A stretch of DNA of 64,000 nucleotides from Guillardia theta CCMP2712 (GCF_000315625.1 NW_005434618.1:83038-147037); one strand, 5' to 3'; positions 1 to 12,846 are shown, counted from the stretch's first letter. Made by a program: numbers and translations. Notes: generated from the letters alone by a model not told the origin.

Positions 1-189
1 TCCCTCCCTCATCTCCCTGCCTCCAGCTCGCTATCCTCCTCTCCTCTCTCGATCCCTCCACATCACTAGCCTGCCCGACGTGTTGTTCTCCCTCCCTCCT
101 CTTGGCACTTCCAGACATCTGCAAGTGCGTCTCCTCCTCCTCCATCATCATCACCACCACCACCATCACCATCTCCTCCTCCTCGTACT

Positions 190-234
<45 letters not shown>

Positions 235-245
235 GCTCCTGCTGC
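190..245. repeat. CTCCTG hexamer tract
   Basis: A short imperfect array of the hexamer CTCCTG/GCTCCT lies just downstream of the phosphodiesterase stop codon. The same hexamer, as GAGCAG on the plus strand, forms larger arrays near 7.5 kb and 43.7 kb. Confidence 0.85.
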
Positions 246-316
246 TCCATATGATCAACGGCTGCTGCTGACAGGCGGGGCTCCTTTTGCTTCACTTTAT
301 CACTCAGTTATCACTC

Positions 317-3300
317 CTACTCCTCCTTGCCCTTCGCCGGCTCCGCGAAACTCTGCCAGTACCTGAGGTTGCTACGAAGTTCTGCAGGTGAAGTGAGCCA
401 CCGAGGAGAGAGGAGCAAGGAGGAGGAAGGGGGGTGGGGGGGGGGAAGGGAAGAGAAGGGTAGGGGAGGAGGAGGAGGAGGAGGAGGAGGAGGAGGAGGA
501 GGAGGAGGAAAACCTGGTAGGCAAATTTCTCCGACGACAGGTAGAAAATCCTTCATGATCTTGAAAAGAAAAAGATAAGATGAAATATCACGGAGCAGCG
601 GCAGCGGCTGAGAAAGAAGACAAGAGGAGGAGGAAGAGGAGGAGGAGGAGGAGGAGGAGGAGGAGGAGGAGAACTGAAAAGAAACCTGTGGAGAAAAGAA
701 GAGAAAAGCCAGATGCAAGGAGCAAGAGGAGGAGGAGGAGGAGTGGAGGAGGAGGAGGAGGTTGAGTAGAGACTGTGGAGAGCAGGGCAGGACTGACCTC
801 GCACGAGTCCAAGACGATAAAGTTGATGAAACCGATCTGAGTTGTGTGCGTGGATGTGTTATGTCGATTACAGTTGGGAGAGACCGGAATCCCGAGCTCC
901 TGCGGCAAACGTGAGTACGGGAACGGGGGGAGAGAACGAGGAAGCAGGAGAAGCAGAGCAGATGAGATCGTCGGGGGAGCAGAAAGGGAGAGGAAAGATA
1001 AGAGGAGGAGGCAGCGAGAAAGGGGACAAAGAGGCGAAGAGGAGTAGGGAGCAGACCATTTCCTTATCCCCTTGCCTGCGGCAACATCCAGTCAGTGGAG
1101 GAGGGAGGAGGAGAAAGGGGCAAGGGAAACCTGAAGAACTCCTCCATCACTCGCTCCGCCCAGATCTTGGATAAGTACTCACACCGCATCGGGTTCGAGA
1201 TGTCTGCCGACCCAACATGTCAATACGAGGAGCTGACCCCTCAACGAGCAAGCACCGCAGAAATGCAGGACAGTCGACATAATGATCTCGGTAGAGTCCT
1301 GCCAGGCCTCCATATCGCGTCCCTGACCCCACACCGTCATCCCCGACCCCCGTCTCTTCCTCCTCTCCCCGGGCAGCAGCAGCCGCACCTTCTGCTCCAG
1401 CAGCGTTCGGAAGGACGCCATGTGCGTGAAGTGCTTCGACATGTCTGTGTCGAGCACCATCTTGATCATCATCCTCCTCACCTCCGCAAGCTGCAGGTCC
1501 GACAAATTCTGTGAGCCGACTCGTCAGCAGCAGCCCAGCGGCGGCCCAGCAGTACGCACCTCAAAAATGTTCATGCCGGGGTTGGCAAAAGTCTTCATGA
1601 ACAGGGTTGAGATGTGATATTGCTCCTGTGAACTTCATCAGTGCCGTTAAGTTGACGATTGGCAGCCAACCTGTATGCTCTCGTCGTTGAACGACAGCGC
1701 CCTCTCCGATCTTCGACGGAAGGTAAGCATGAGAGGAGATGGATGGATAAGTGGCAGGATGTCCATGGAAATTGTGGGAGCGATTGACTAGTAAGGGGGT
1801 AGTAGAGAACATGATAATGATCATGTAGGAGAGGAGAAGAAGAGGAGTGGATAGAGGGTGAAACAGAAGCCTCAAGAGTGAGAACCCCACCTTGAATTCT
1901 TGTGGAAGTTGTTGTTCAGACCGTCATGCCCCATGTCATGTACAATCGCCGCAAGCAACCTTGGAACAAGTTCAGCTCCCCTTCAAAGCCTCCAGCAACA
2001 CTTACATCGACAAGACTTCAATCTTTGCAAGATACTTGGACGCCCCTCCAACAGTCAAAAAGTAGTTGACAGCTTGCAGCACGTCCGCTGCATGTGTAGC
2101 TGCCGATGATACATCAGGCATACAGTCATCACAGCCCCTCACTCCCATTTCATCACACCTGAATGGTACGGGTTGTCCATGTACTGAGAAGCCACAAAAT
2201 TCAGCCATTTCACAATAACGTCATCGGTGGTGTGGAAAACTTCTTGTATATCATGTAGATGACTGCCAAACAGTTCAGAGAATATATCAACATGGGCTCT
2301 CGGGAAGCATCGCACAGATTGCAGCAAGTCAAACACGAGAAATTTCACACTCCAACTACTCACAGTATGTGCCATCCCAACGTCTGCAGCTCTTGCCCGT
2401 GCGTGAGCTCGCGGAATTTCCAAACGTCAAAATCCCAATCGGACACCTGGGACGCTACGATCAACCAAGAGAGCGAGCGGAGGAGGAGGCCGTACATGCT
2501 TGAGGGCCTCGCAGATCTGCATCCTCTCATCCTCTGTCACCTACACGAAGCCATTCGTCATCCAGGACGGCTCGACGACGCCGGCAATCACCGTCATCAC
2601 AGTGTTGGCGCAGGCTTCCTCGGGGGTCGAGAACTTTGACTCCTCCGATGTCACGTGCTTCTTTGCCGCTCTCTTCATCTTGATCGCGAAGCAAATCCCC
2701 TTGCTCACTGACTTGAGCCGTGGGACGCGCTTCGAGGGCCCCTGGTTGGTGAAATTCTCTCGTAGCCACTCAAGGATGGCCTCGTCCTGGGTGAGAGAGG
2801 GAGTGATGCTGTCGTGTCTCAACACCGTTGGCACAGACATCTCTCCTCTTGACTGCAATACTCGCAGGACATACCCCAGCAGCGTCTTGTTCTCCGAGCT
2901 CAGTTGAGGCGTCTTGAAACTCTTGGGTCAGTCCTCCCCCTCTCGCCCGGCCTCCACCGTACCTGCATCAACCGCTCGATCATCGCCGCCGCGTCCTCCT
3001 CCGGGGACAGCTGCTTGTGGAATTGAGCGTTCAAGGAGAGAATATTGACATCAGGAAGGCTGCCCGTCCTGTTCAACCTCACAGGGTTCGCAGTCTCAAA
3101 GTTCTCCTTATCTCTCCAGGAGTTAGATCGGATTAAGCCCTCCCCGCCCGGGTCAGACGCCGTGCTGTTCCTCTCCTTTCTACGTTTTCGTGTCTCCCCA
3201 TTCTCCATGTCATGGTTCCAGGAGAAGATCCAGTTGTGCAACGAGCTGCTGAAGACTACCGCCGCAAAGACGAACCCCAACGAAAAGGTGAAGGCATGCA

Positions 3301-3478
3301 GCCATATGGTTTGCGGTGAGACATCGTCCACCGCAAACGAGATGACACCCATGCAGGTCGATGCTCTGGCGACAATTGGAGTAGACGATGATGTGCTATA
3401 AAGGAAAAGGTCAACATGGCAATGACAGAAGCACTGCAAGCTCAAATCTATCGGCTCCAGCCTCTTCGCTCCCTTCAC
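317..3478 (-). CDS. class I 3',5'-cyclic nucleotide phosphodiesterase, N-terminal membrane segment
   Basis: Multi-exon gene read from 3478 down to a stop at 317. The first exon carries a hydrophobic stretch (around WLHAFTFSLGFVFAAVVF), so the enzyme is probably membrane-anchored. The catalytic domain hydrolyses cAMP and/or cGMP. Its class I motifs appear in order: NPYHS near 2150, HAADVLQ near 2090, the metal-binding HDMGHDGLNN near 1930, FNDESIQ near 1660, YHISTLFMKTF near 1600, VLDTDMSKHF near 1435, the HFCDISNP metal site split by an intron near 1216-1268, and GIPVSPNCNR with QIGFINFIVL near 790-900. The last exon ends NLRYW...KGKEE. Introns are short GT-AG, and two hold GGA arrays (466-510, 620-672). 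All metal-ligand His/Asp motifs are present, so an active enzyme is expected. Substrate preference cannot be read. The start Met is the first in the 5' exon and could move. Confidence 0.9.
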
Positions 3479-3489
3479 ATCACAAGCTC

Positions 3490-4735
3490 AACAGCTCAAG
3501 ATCCTATCTCAACTTTGTTCTGCATCTTGTTGCGTCCTAGTTGACATGATTGCAACAGGGTGATCGGTCCAAGCTTCATCGCATCTCTCTGACTATTCCG
3601 CTTGTTCAAGGCCAGAAGGGGTGGTGCAAGAGGCTAGTTGCAAACAACGTTCTCCCCAAACTTGCAATTTGCATAGTGTCACTCCTTCTCCTTCATACTC
3701 TCACTTTTCAAAATCCCTATCAATCATCGCCCCATCGCTCTACCCCATCACCCCTCCCCTCCCGTTGCTACATGCTTGCGCCTGGGGAGCACCGCTCTAG
3801 TGCTTTGACGTGCTCCACCATGATGGGCATCGCTCTTTCTCTCTCCCTCCTCCCCGACTATCTTCCATCAATCTGCTCTCCTCTCTCCCTCCTCTCCCTC
3901 CCTCCTCTCCTCGCCATGACTGCTCTCCTCCGGCCACCGCTCCTCCTGCCCCAGCTTCAGCATCGCCCTCCATCGTACCCCACCCTCCCATCCTCCACCC
4001 ATAGAAGGCAATAATGTACCCCATGCCTCGTAGCGCTACGACCCCTCTCTACGACCAGGGGTACCACCCTACCATGAAACGAGTTACGACCCTACCCTGC
4101 ACATTTTACGGTCTCATCATCGGGTCAGATAATCACTACCCCTTCTTATCTTCTCATGTAACCACAAACTACCCCCTTCCTCGTCCTCGAGATAACCCCC
4201 ACCCCCCTTTTCTACCTCATTGACTCCTTCGATGGGGGGGTGGGGGAGGTGGGGGTGTGTGCCGAACAGGGATTCAATTGATGGGAAGAAGGAGGGGTGT
4301 TCTTCCTGCACTCCCTTCCTGTAAGATGGGAGGAGGGACGGGGGTGTTCGGGGTGTTGGGATACCATGAATCACATATTGATACACTTATAAATTCCTCC
4401 CTCTCAAATCAAATGGTCAGTGGTAACTTCTTCCCACCCCCATCCCTCCCACCCCCACCCCCCGACACAGAATAAAAATTTGCCCATGATCACACTTTTT
4501 AGCTTAAAAGCACTTGCACTCAATTCATTTTACCCCTTGGTAGGAAAGGGTTTTACCATTTTTAATATCTCTTTTATACAGAGCGCACTGAGTACCCGGT
4601 GACTTTTGTATCAAAGATTGGGTACTTGTTGGGGGTGGGGTCATTCATGATATTGAACATCATTCTTTTTGATTTTGTTCCTGTCATCGTGTAGTAAAGT
4701 ATGTTACCTGGATAAACGCTATGGGCACTATGCGT
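3490..4735. other. intergenic region, C-rich top strand
   Basis: No convincing gene is seen. The stretch is dominated by CCCTACC and CCCCTCCC-like runs on the top strand (about 3700-4220), then mixed AT-rich sequence. Open frames here are low-complexity Pro/Ser/Leu and show no domain or splice structure. It sits upstream of the minus-strand phosphodiesterase. Confidence 0.6.
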
Positions 4736-4739
4736 ACCG

Positions 4740-5060
4740 TATTTGAGTGATCGAGTCGTCCCTGCGGAAACTCCGGGAGAGCGCCCGGCCGCGCCGGCTC
4801 AAGCCCCGGCCCGCCGAGCGGGCCGACGGGTGACGGCTCAGCTAGTTAGCCTCCGGCGCCGCCGCATGAAGCTGCTTTTGACTGAGTTGGTATCCGTGAA
4901 CATGGGCAACTACCCTGCCCGGCGGCAAGTCACAATCCCGCGGGACAGCCGATCATGATCCCGGATCGGCCGAGATGACTGAGTCAATGACACAACGGTG
5001 AACGGTCTCCGTCACATAGTCCGGAGGCTGTTGTGGTGAATGATGACAGCAAACTGACAT
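4740..5060. other. GC-rich intergenic island with TGACT/TGAGTCA motifs
   Basis: A GC-rich block with many CCGG/GGCC words and scattered GTGAC, GACTGAG and TGAGTCA words (for example near 4977). Similar blocks occur at 13280-13760, 52380-52860, 54850-55060 and 62200-62510. No coding potential is seen. Function is unknown. Confidence 0.5.
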
Positions 5061-5215
5061 TGCAATGATCGTGAACTCAGTGCATTCTTCTCGACATAGA
5101 AAACCTTTAGAGAGGAAGGAAATAATACAAGGGCCGGAGCCAAGTTGAACTTGGCAGGCCCCATCCGAGGCTCCACTTCGAGGATGAAAAAAATAAGAAG
5201 AGGAGGGAGAAGGAG

Positions 5216-7192
5216 CTACTCGTAGAACATGTAGAAGAACCAGCCTATGAAGACGAGAGTGACGCCTACTGATGCCCAGAAGATCCTCCAGCGGCGAGGG
5301 AGCCTGAGGAAGCGACTGAGAAGTTGGAGAAGCGACAAGGGACAGATCATGGTGGCATCAAGAATTGACGTGAGGAGGAAGGTAGAAAGCATTACAGGAA
5401 AGAAGCAGGCGGAGGGAACGTCTCGGAAAGCGAGCAGGGCATATCAAGAGAACATGACCACCAGAGGATGAGGAGGGAGCATGAATCGAGGAAGAACGGG
5501 CAGGGCGGGTGATACATACCAAGTCTTCTCGGCATTGGCGTCGACGGCACCATATTGGGGAGGATATTCACCCTACATAAGTATGGTCAGCGATCCGAGG
5601 GGAGGAACGGTTGTGTTGGACCTTGAGACTAGCTTCATCCCTCCATCCATCCTTGCCCGTTGCTTCGGCGGAGACAAGACCTGCAGGGGAGGGGGGGCGG
5701 TAAGGAGAAGCGCAGAGCCGGGGAAGGTTACGGATCTACCAGCGGGGACGATGAAGCCTCTCTGCTGGTGGACCTTTGGGATTAGGGACTCCCGCTCCTC
5801 GGTGCTGGGAAGTCTAACGGGTCCGTCGTGCGCTCTGAAATCCACGGAGGAGAAGCCAAACTCTTGGTCAGAGGGCGAGCTCGTCTGCCAAGACAGAAGT
5901 CAGGGACTTCCTGGGAACTTCAGTCCTCCTCACCGGTCTGCGCACAGCCCTATTTTCCACAGTGACGCGCACGATGAAGCACGTCGCCGAGTTGCGCCGG
6001 AGGACGCTCGTGCTGTCCTCGGCCTGTCTGACGAGGTTCGCTGCTATCTCGGAGCAGGGGGGTCCCGTCCCAGCTGGGTCCGGCAAGATGACGAGGTGGA
6101 TGTGCAGCTCATGAACACGATACCAGGAGGGGCCCGGGTACAGCTCGTCGAGCTGGAAGCGATAGATCGGAACCTGCAAGCTCGAGCTGATGCTCTGTAG
6201 CAGCAGCCTCTCGTAGTGAGACCGACGGCCGAGGTTCGTGGGATCCCCGACTGTGTCCTCCCCGCCGTTCACTTTGTCCCACTTCTCGTTGATGATGATC
6301 GTAATGAAGACGGGGCTGCGAAGCAGTCAGTCGGCAACCCAAACTTTCCCTCCCTCACTTTCCCTCCCTCACTTCCTCCCATGCCTCCCCTCACCTGTCC
6401 GTTGTCCTCACGCAAGTCCTTCCAAGCGTGTCCTCAACATCGTTGATGAAGATGTTTTCGTAGATCTGCGAGATGTGCGGAGCTGCAGAGCACCGGCCTG
6501 GGGTCGAGAGAGTATAGAGGTCGGGAAACGGCTTCACATAGATTGTTGAGGCCTCCTGCCTGTGGGCCTTGTCCGCCCAGAGCGAGACTTCTTCCTCCGG
6601 AACGTGCTGCTGGCGGCCTGAAGCATGCTTGCCTGTCCTGATCTGCTCTAGCTTGTGCAGCCCATCCTCGGAGAGATGGGAGCGAGAGCTGTCAGGCCGG
6701 AAACTTTCATCCCCATGCTTGTCTGCAGCAGCCTGATACTCCCCTCGGCGTTCGATTCGCTCTCGCAGCTGCTGTGCTCGAGACTTCCTCGGGGCTGAAA
6801 ACTTGGATTTTAGAATCTCGAGCTCGGCGTGAGCAGGGAGCAGCTCGTCATAGTGCGTCTCGTGGATGTCGGAATCGATTCCTTCCTGGTGATACGAGTG
6901 AAGACGATCTTTGCTTGCAGCCTTCAGTTCAGCTTCAAGCCTCCTGTCCAGCCAGTCTAACGCCTCCGAGGTCCTCTTACTCTCCGTCTGCAGCCTCAGC
7001 TCCTTGCTCGCGAGGTTTGACAGCCGGTCGGATGCCAAGAGCTCCTGGCTGTTCCTGACGATACTTTGCTCTTCGTCTCGCAGACCAACTGGAGGCAGCA
7101 GTCAGACGCACATGCAAGTCAGACGTCTGCCTCCGCTCACCTAGGCTTCGCGGGGAGTGAGGGATTCCTCCGGCCTGCCTGGAATGCGCCAT
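5216..7192 (-). CDS. unknown protein with C-terminal transmembrane anchor
   Basis: Five exons can be followed. Exon 1 runs from ATG 7192 (MAHSRQAGG) to a GT donor near 7141. A long exon runs from about 7090 to 6398 and encodes a charged, helical region (GLRDEEQSIVRNSQELL onward). Next comes an exon with the beta-rich stretch FITIIINEKWDKVNGGEDT (about 6320-5935), then an exon from about 5895 to 5682, and small exons around 5575-5525 and 5275-5216. The last exon encodes a hydrophobic segment (ASVGVTLVFIGWFFYMF) just before the stop, so the protein looks tail-anchored with its bulk in the cytosol. I do not recognise the family. A SNARE-like role is conceivable from the layout alone, but no SNARE heptad with a central Q or R was verified. 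Confidence 0.7.
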
Positions 7193-7469
7193 CCTCTATT
7201 TCATCCTGCCCAAAGCGATGAGAGGTCGATGCGATATCCAAGGCCATTTGATGGCAACGTGAAGACATTGGAAGGTTGCAAATATTTAGAGGGGGGTAGA
7301 GGATACAGCTCGAGCTCTACTAGACTGGTACATGAGAGGAAAACGAGTGTGGTTGAGTTGTGAGCTTTCAAGGGCATGGAGAGATACAACGACATCCATG
7401 AACGCAAGGAAGGGTGAAATTACCATGGCAATACGGAGAGCATGAGCAGGATCAGGAGTGGGAGCAAGA

Positions 7470-7661
<192 letters not shown>

Positions 7662-7934
7662 TAAGTTAGGCACTTCGATCTAGGAAGCTGCCATGCCGGT
7701 GTGATCACCCCGACCCCTTGCAACGAATCTGATCTATTGTCACCCCTTATTTTTACCATCTATAACCCCTCATTTTCTAGGGTTATTGAAGTACCCACCC
7801 GTACTCCATGTGAAACGCCGGTTCCTATTTCCGTCTTGCGAAATCAGATCCGTTACACAAAGGTATCATATCCGTTGCAACGGTTTCTCGGTGACGGTTT
7901 CATTGTTCGTTACACTACCCGAAGAGTCGCGGCC

Positions 7935-10773
7935 ATGGCAGGCAGCAGAATGCCATGGCGGGAAGCAGCGGCGACGGCGGGGGCGATGGCGATGATGGTG
8001 TTCATGGTGATGAGTGTAAGGGAGGGGGACAGGGTTGTGCAGCTCCTCGAAGGCAGGGGCTTGCGTGGTGAAGACCTGAAGCTTGCCAGACTGATACGGG
8101 AGTCCCGAAAGTTGGGGGTGACTGGAATCCCGAGCTTTCCTCCTGGCGCAAGAAGCACGAAGCTGGATATGGACTACGGCAACGATGAGCTCCCTATCCC
8201 CACCCTTGAGCCAGGGTCATCTACTCCTAACCTCCCTTTTCCAAGTCCCTCGAACGCATGGCAAAGGAGGAGGAGGAGTTTGATCTCGAACATGCTTACC
8301 ATGGACTACGGCGACGACGAGCTTCCTATCCCCACCCTTGAGCCAGGGTCATCTACTCCTAACCTTCCTTTTCCAAGTCCCTCTAACGCATGGCAGAGGA
8401 GGAGGAGGAGTTTGATCTCGAACATGCTTACCATGGACTACGGCGACGACGAGCTTCCTATCCCCAATCTTGAGCCAGGGTCATCTACTCCCAACATTCC
8501 GTTCCCTCCAGGCTCGGGCGTGGCTGACAAGGCAGGGCGCATGCAGTCTTTGGCACAGGAGGTGGACAATTCCGGCGAGGCACTCGACAGGGCAGGGGTG
8601 AAGGTCGGAGCAGACCTCAGCTCTGTCAACTCGCACGAAGATGATCGATATGTAGGAGCACAACATGTCGCTCCTTCTGTTGCGTTCAAGGGGAAGCTCA
8701 AGAAGACACAGTCTCTGTATGCTCCTGCATGGTCACCGGACTACTTGGAGCCATACCGTCATCCTTCTTCAGAGCAGAGTGCATGGCAGTGGATGAGTAA
8801 GGCAAAGAAACAGCACAAGAACGACCTTGCAGTCGAGGACAAGGAGGCTGCTGATGCTCAAAAGTCTCTGGATGAGATTGTGAGTGACGTTTGGAACAAG
8901 AAGATTGAAGGCCAGGGCATCGTGGGTGCGCAAACGAAGGCCAAACATGAGAAAGCTGCGGCAACAGTCCCCGAAACCAGCAAGTCAGTGGCAACCAAAG
9001 AGCTGGGAAAGCCAGTCGCTGCAGCACAGAAAGTTGCTCAGGCCACGGGGTCTGCCAGCAATTCTGTGAACCCTCGATCCCACGCAGCCTCTGGCAGACC
9101 TGAGCGAACGCAGAAGCTTGTTTCTTCCTCCGTTCCCACCAAGCAGTTTGCATCAAGTGGCAAGAAGGGAGCTGCCCAGGAGACATCTGACAAGCCTCAG
9201 ATGGAGTTAGAGAAGCTCGAGCTTGCGGAAGACATCCTTCATCACAAGACTCAAGCCAAGGCCAACAACGTCCTCCATGCGTCTGCGGTTGCGAAGCCTG
9301 ACGTGGCCGCCTCAGTAACCAAGGGCGAGCATCAAGTCTCGTCGGCGAAGAAGGTGAAGCATGGCTCTCTTGCGCTGCCAGCCGTTAACGATGACTGTCC
9401 TCTGCAGGAGTCGCACCAGCAAGCGCTGTTCGCCCATGGCTTCGGCACCACCAACCGCTTCCAGGCTCAACCGTTGAGCGCGTCCAAGAATCAAGATCGC
9501 CACGTGTACGGCTCTGACGCAGAGGCGGGTGACGTGGGCCATCCCACGAGCTTCGACTCTATTCCCCTCGCTTCCCCTTCCACCTTCATGTCTCGAGTGG
9601 CGGCGTATGAGCCTTCGGGAGTGAGTTCGGAAGAGCGCGTCCGTTTGGATCGCGAAGTTTACCGTGGGCAGGTAGACAGCAGCAGAGGCGATACATCGAC
9701 CTGGACTGACGCCTTCCCAGGTGCTGGCAGCATGGCGCAAGTACGAGCACGGACTCCAGCAGTGCATGGAGGCCGAGTCGACGATCGACCCGACCCTCAA
9801 GGACTACAGCTGCAAGGACGTTTCCAAGGGCTTCAAGTACCTCAGGGACTGCATGCAGAACCACAACTTCGGCCTACAGGACGTGGGAGGAGTCAAGCTC
9901 AAGTTCGTCGGTGACGAGAAGGCCTGGAGTGCCCTGCCGAAGCTCGTGCAGTACACCTACACGCTTCCTACGAAAGACTACGAGAAGGTCTACAACGTTC
10001 TCAGTCAGAGCGCCATCTTCGGCACCCTGTGGAACATGGAGAGACTCCATGCTCGCTGCGCGGCCACCGGCAGCACGGAGGCTCCTGGGCCGAGCCGAGC
10101 AGCGGTGATCAGCTCGATCGACAGGGACGTGAGGGGATACGACGAGGCCATGCGGAGGCTGATGCCGGGGACGCCGACGCAGCAGAGAGGGTACGACATC
10201 ATGCACAACGGATACAACGGCATGGTGTGGCATTACCCGGGGGTGGCTCGAGGGGTTTCGAGGGGTTACTGGAAGATTCCCAGCTCGTCGAGAGAGGTGG
10301 CTCCCTCCGCCTCCAGAGCCTCCCTCCCCTACTGGCGGGAGGTAGCTGGAAACCAGCCCACTCTCGGAGGGCTCCGCAGAGTCCAGCCGCGCGCGAGGCT
10401 CAACCCGGACACAGCTGGGCCTGCTGCCTTCCCGACGCGAGTGAATGGGAAGCGAGTGCACCCAGCGAACCCTCGGCCATGGCAGGCGAGCAAGGGAGCG
10501 CCGGACCCCTGGACAGGCTACTACTGGACCGGGCCCGGGAAGTTTGACATCGTGCCGGAGAGTCACCCGGTGACGCAGGCGATCTCAGGGTACAACTACC
10601 CGACCACCGCAAAGCCAGCTGCCGGCCTGCTGTGCGTGGAAGACGTGGAGTGCCCGCAGATGAGCGTGTGCTCGAGTGCTGGGTTCTGCCGAGCGTGGGG
10701 GGGAGACGACGTATGGCACGTCCCTGCTCAGCACGGCCTATGGCCCGCAAACTCCAGCCCTGACTGGTTCTAG
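7935..10773 (+). CDS. secreted or membrane-anchored protein with 44-residue repeats and Cys-rich C-terminus
   Basis: I chose the ATG at 7935 because it is followed at once by a hydrophobic stretch (AAATAGAMAMMVFMVM) acting as signal peptide or anchor. The open frame extends upstream to 7701, but that part is low quality. A 44-residue unit beginning MDYG(N/D)DELPIPTLEPG occurs nearly three times (8169-8510). A long Lys/Ala/Ser-rich middle follows. A 50-nt intron (about 9671-9720, GTAGAC...TTCCCAG) joins VYRGQ to VLAAWRKYEH. The second exon holds several Cys residues and ends with a compact module with motif LLCVEDVECPQMSVCSSAGFC, resembling small disulfide-rich extracellular modules. No family is recognised. 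A cell-surface or secreted structural role is inferred from signal, repeats and cysteines only. The stop is 10 nt from the stop of the convergent gene at 10784. Confidence 0.75.
8169..8510 (+). repeat. intragenic 132-bp tandem repeat (about 2.6 copies)
   Basis: Copies start at 8169, 8301 and 8433, giving an exact 132-bp (44-codon) period. Copies 1 and 2 are nearly identical in DNA. Copy 3 is truncated after about 75 bp, where it changes to FPPGSG. The phase is kept, so the protein gains whole repeats. Confidence 0.95.
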
Positions 10774-10783
10774 CCGTGTACGA

Positions 10784-12846
10784 TTAAACTGAGAACCTCG
10801 TGGTTAGGGAGCCTGCAAGGGCCTCGAGCGTCTCCATGACGTTGTCCAGCCCCAGCAGCACCTCCTCCATGTCCAGTACCATCCCTTCCGTCTCCCCCAG
10901 CTTCTGCGCAAAGTAGTCCCGTACCTCCAGCATCTGCTGGATCGTTAGAGGGCGGGCGGCCAACCCCTCCCCACTGACCTCGTACAGACTTTCCACTGCC
11001 GTCGCCAAGCACGCCGACTGCTCCTCCTCTGTCGACAGCAAGGCTTCCACGTCCTCACGCGCCTGGGGGGGCTCAGTAGCGCTCGGGGAGCTGCGTCAGG
11101 CACCTCGAGCACGAGCAGCTTCACAGCGCTGGCGCAGCTCGTCGCCGCTTCCTTCAGATGCTTGGAGCTCGTGTGCTCCTCCACTGCCTCCCTCCTGTTC
11201 CTCCGGAGCATCTCCGCCTCCTTCCTCCCTTCCTCTACCTCCCGCTGCAAGCTTGTCCTCTCCTCCCCCCACCGTCTCTCTGCCTCCCTCTTGCTCTTCC
11301 TCAAGCCCTCCATCTCCCTCTCCTGCTCCTCCAGCTGCCGCACAAGGCCCATCCTCTCCTCGCTCCACCGCCTCGCTCGCTCGCTCATCATGGTCTCAGT
11401 CTCCATGGCAACCTGGACGTACTCGCGGCTGGAGGCGAGCTCTTGGAGAAGCACCTGCCGCTCTTGCTTCCAATTCACCTCCTCGGCGAGACGCTTGTCG
11501 AGCTCCCACTGTGACTTGCGATTGCCCTCTGACCTCTCATACGCCATCGCCACGTGCAGTTCTCTCTTCGCAGCATCGAGCTCCTGCAGCAGCCGCACCA
11601 CAGTCTCGTTCTGCTCCTCCTCCTTCTCTCCCGCTCTCTCTGCCATCCGATCGCTCGCAATCTGCTTCAAGTCTCCGAGGATCTCGTTGGCCTGCAGCAC
11701 GAGGCATCAAGGCACCAGGCTGACCAGCTCCTCCTCCTCTCCGCACCTCCTCAAAGGCTTTTCTCAGCTGCTCCTGAAGCCCCACGGGAGTCTCACGTCT
11801 CGAGTCCGCGAGCTTGACGCGACTTGACCCCTGCCGCTCCTTCTCAACGAACCACAAGATCTCTATGAGCATCGTCAGTACTCCCAACACCTGAGCCAAC
11901 ATGTCAGCTCCCCCCCAGCAGAGGCGAGCGAGGACCAGGTCTGACTCTTCGCTCTCGACGCCATGAGCCGACTGGAAGGAGTGCAGTCGTGTGCGCGCTC
12001 CTGTGAGACTAGTCAGCGAGGATGAGACAAGTGCGCGAGGAGACGTGCCGAAGATAAGCTGCATCCTGCGAGGAGCCGACGGGTAGAAACAGACTCAGCA
12101 GCTGCCAACGTCTTTCACCCTCCCTCACCTCGCGACATCGTTGGGCTCCGAGCCTCTCGACCGCAGCTGCGACAAGATCTCGTCGCAGTCGCAGCTCAGC
12201 AGCCTGTGAAGCTCCACCACGTGGTCCAACGTTCTCCTTGCTCCAGCCAGCGCGAGCTCGGGGCCGTCCCTTGCCTCTCAAGTGCCTTAGCGACAAGATG
12301 GGCAGATAGGTTCTCACCTCGACAGAAGGGGGAGGTCGCAACAAATCAGCAGAACAAGCGACTGACCATGCGGTCAACGGGAACTTGTGGAGATGTCAGC
12401 TTACCATCCAGTCTCTCAACGTTTCTGCTGCTCGTGTCAAGACGCTCTTCTGTCCTGCTAGACATCTCCAGTTGCTTGCGCAGTATCTGGATCAACTTGG
12501 TTTTCTTGTCTTGGTCTTGCGCCTGCGTCTGCTGCTTCACATAATCTCGCCGAAGGCTCTTCTGCAGCTCCACCACCTCCTGATCAAAATCCCATCGGAA
12601 CTGCTTCAAGGTCTTGCAGAGCTTGTACGAGTGACGTTGGCATTGCGCGATGCTGTCGAGCGAGACTTTGGTCTTCATCTGATAGGAGTCGAGCTTCTGA
12701 GCAAGAGACTGAATCTTCAGCTCTTTCTCGTTCAACAGCGTCACGATCTCATCTTCGAGATGTCTTTTCAACGAGGAATGCAAGTTGTCATGACCTTGCT
12801 CAACTTCTTGCTGCATGATTGAAACGTGTCTGAGATTGCTCCTCAT
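10784..12846 (-). CDS. coiled-coil protein with one hydrophobic segment
   Basis: Six or so exons. Exon 1 (12846 to about 12404) starts MRSNLRHVSIMQQEVEQ and is strongly heptad-like. An intron then leads to an exon encoding ARDGPELALAGARRTLDHV (about 12275-12130). The next exon (about 12063-11750) includes a Leu-rich hydrophobic stretch (ADMLAQVLGVLTMLIEILWF). A long Glu/Arg/Lys-rich coiled coil follows (about 11695-11085). A 42-nt intron then leads to the C-terminal exon ending TTRFSV. Splice frames agree across all junctions I checked. No catalytic domain is seen. It could be a tethering, golgin-like or cytoskeletal protein, but this is a guess from coiled-coil content. It converges on the gene ending at 10773. 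Confidence 0.75.

Noticed and set aside
317-908. Poly-Gly, poly-Arg, poly-Ser and poly-Leu frames in the first 900 bases
   Set aside because: These are GGA/GAG microsatellites within phosphodiesterase introns. The real exons lie between them on the minus strand.
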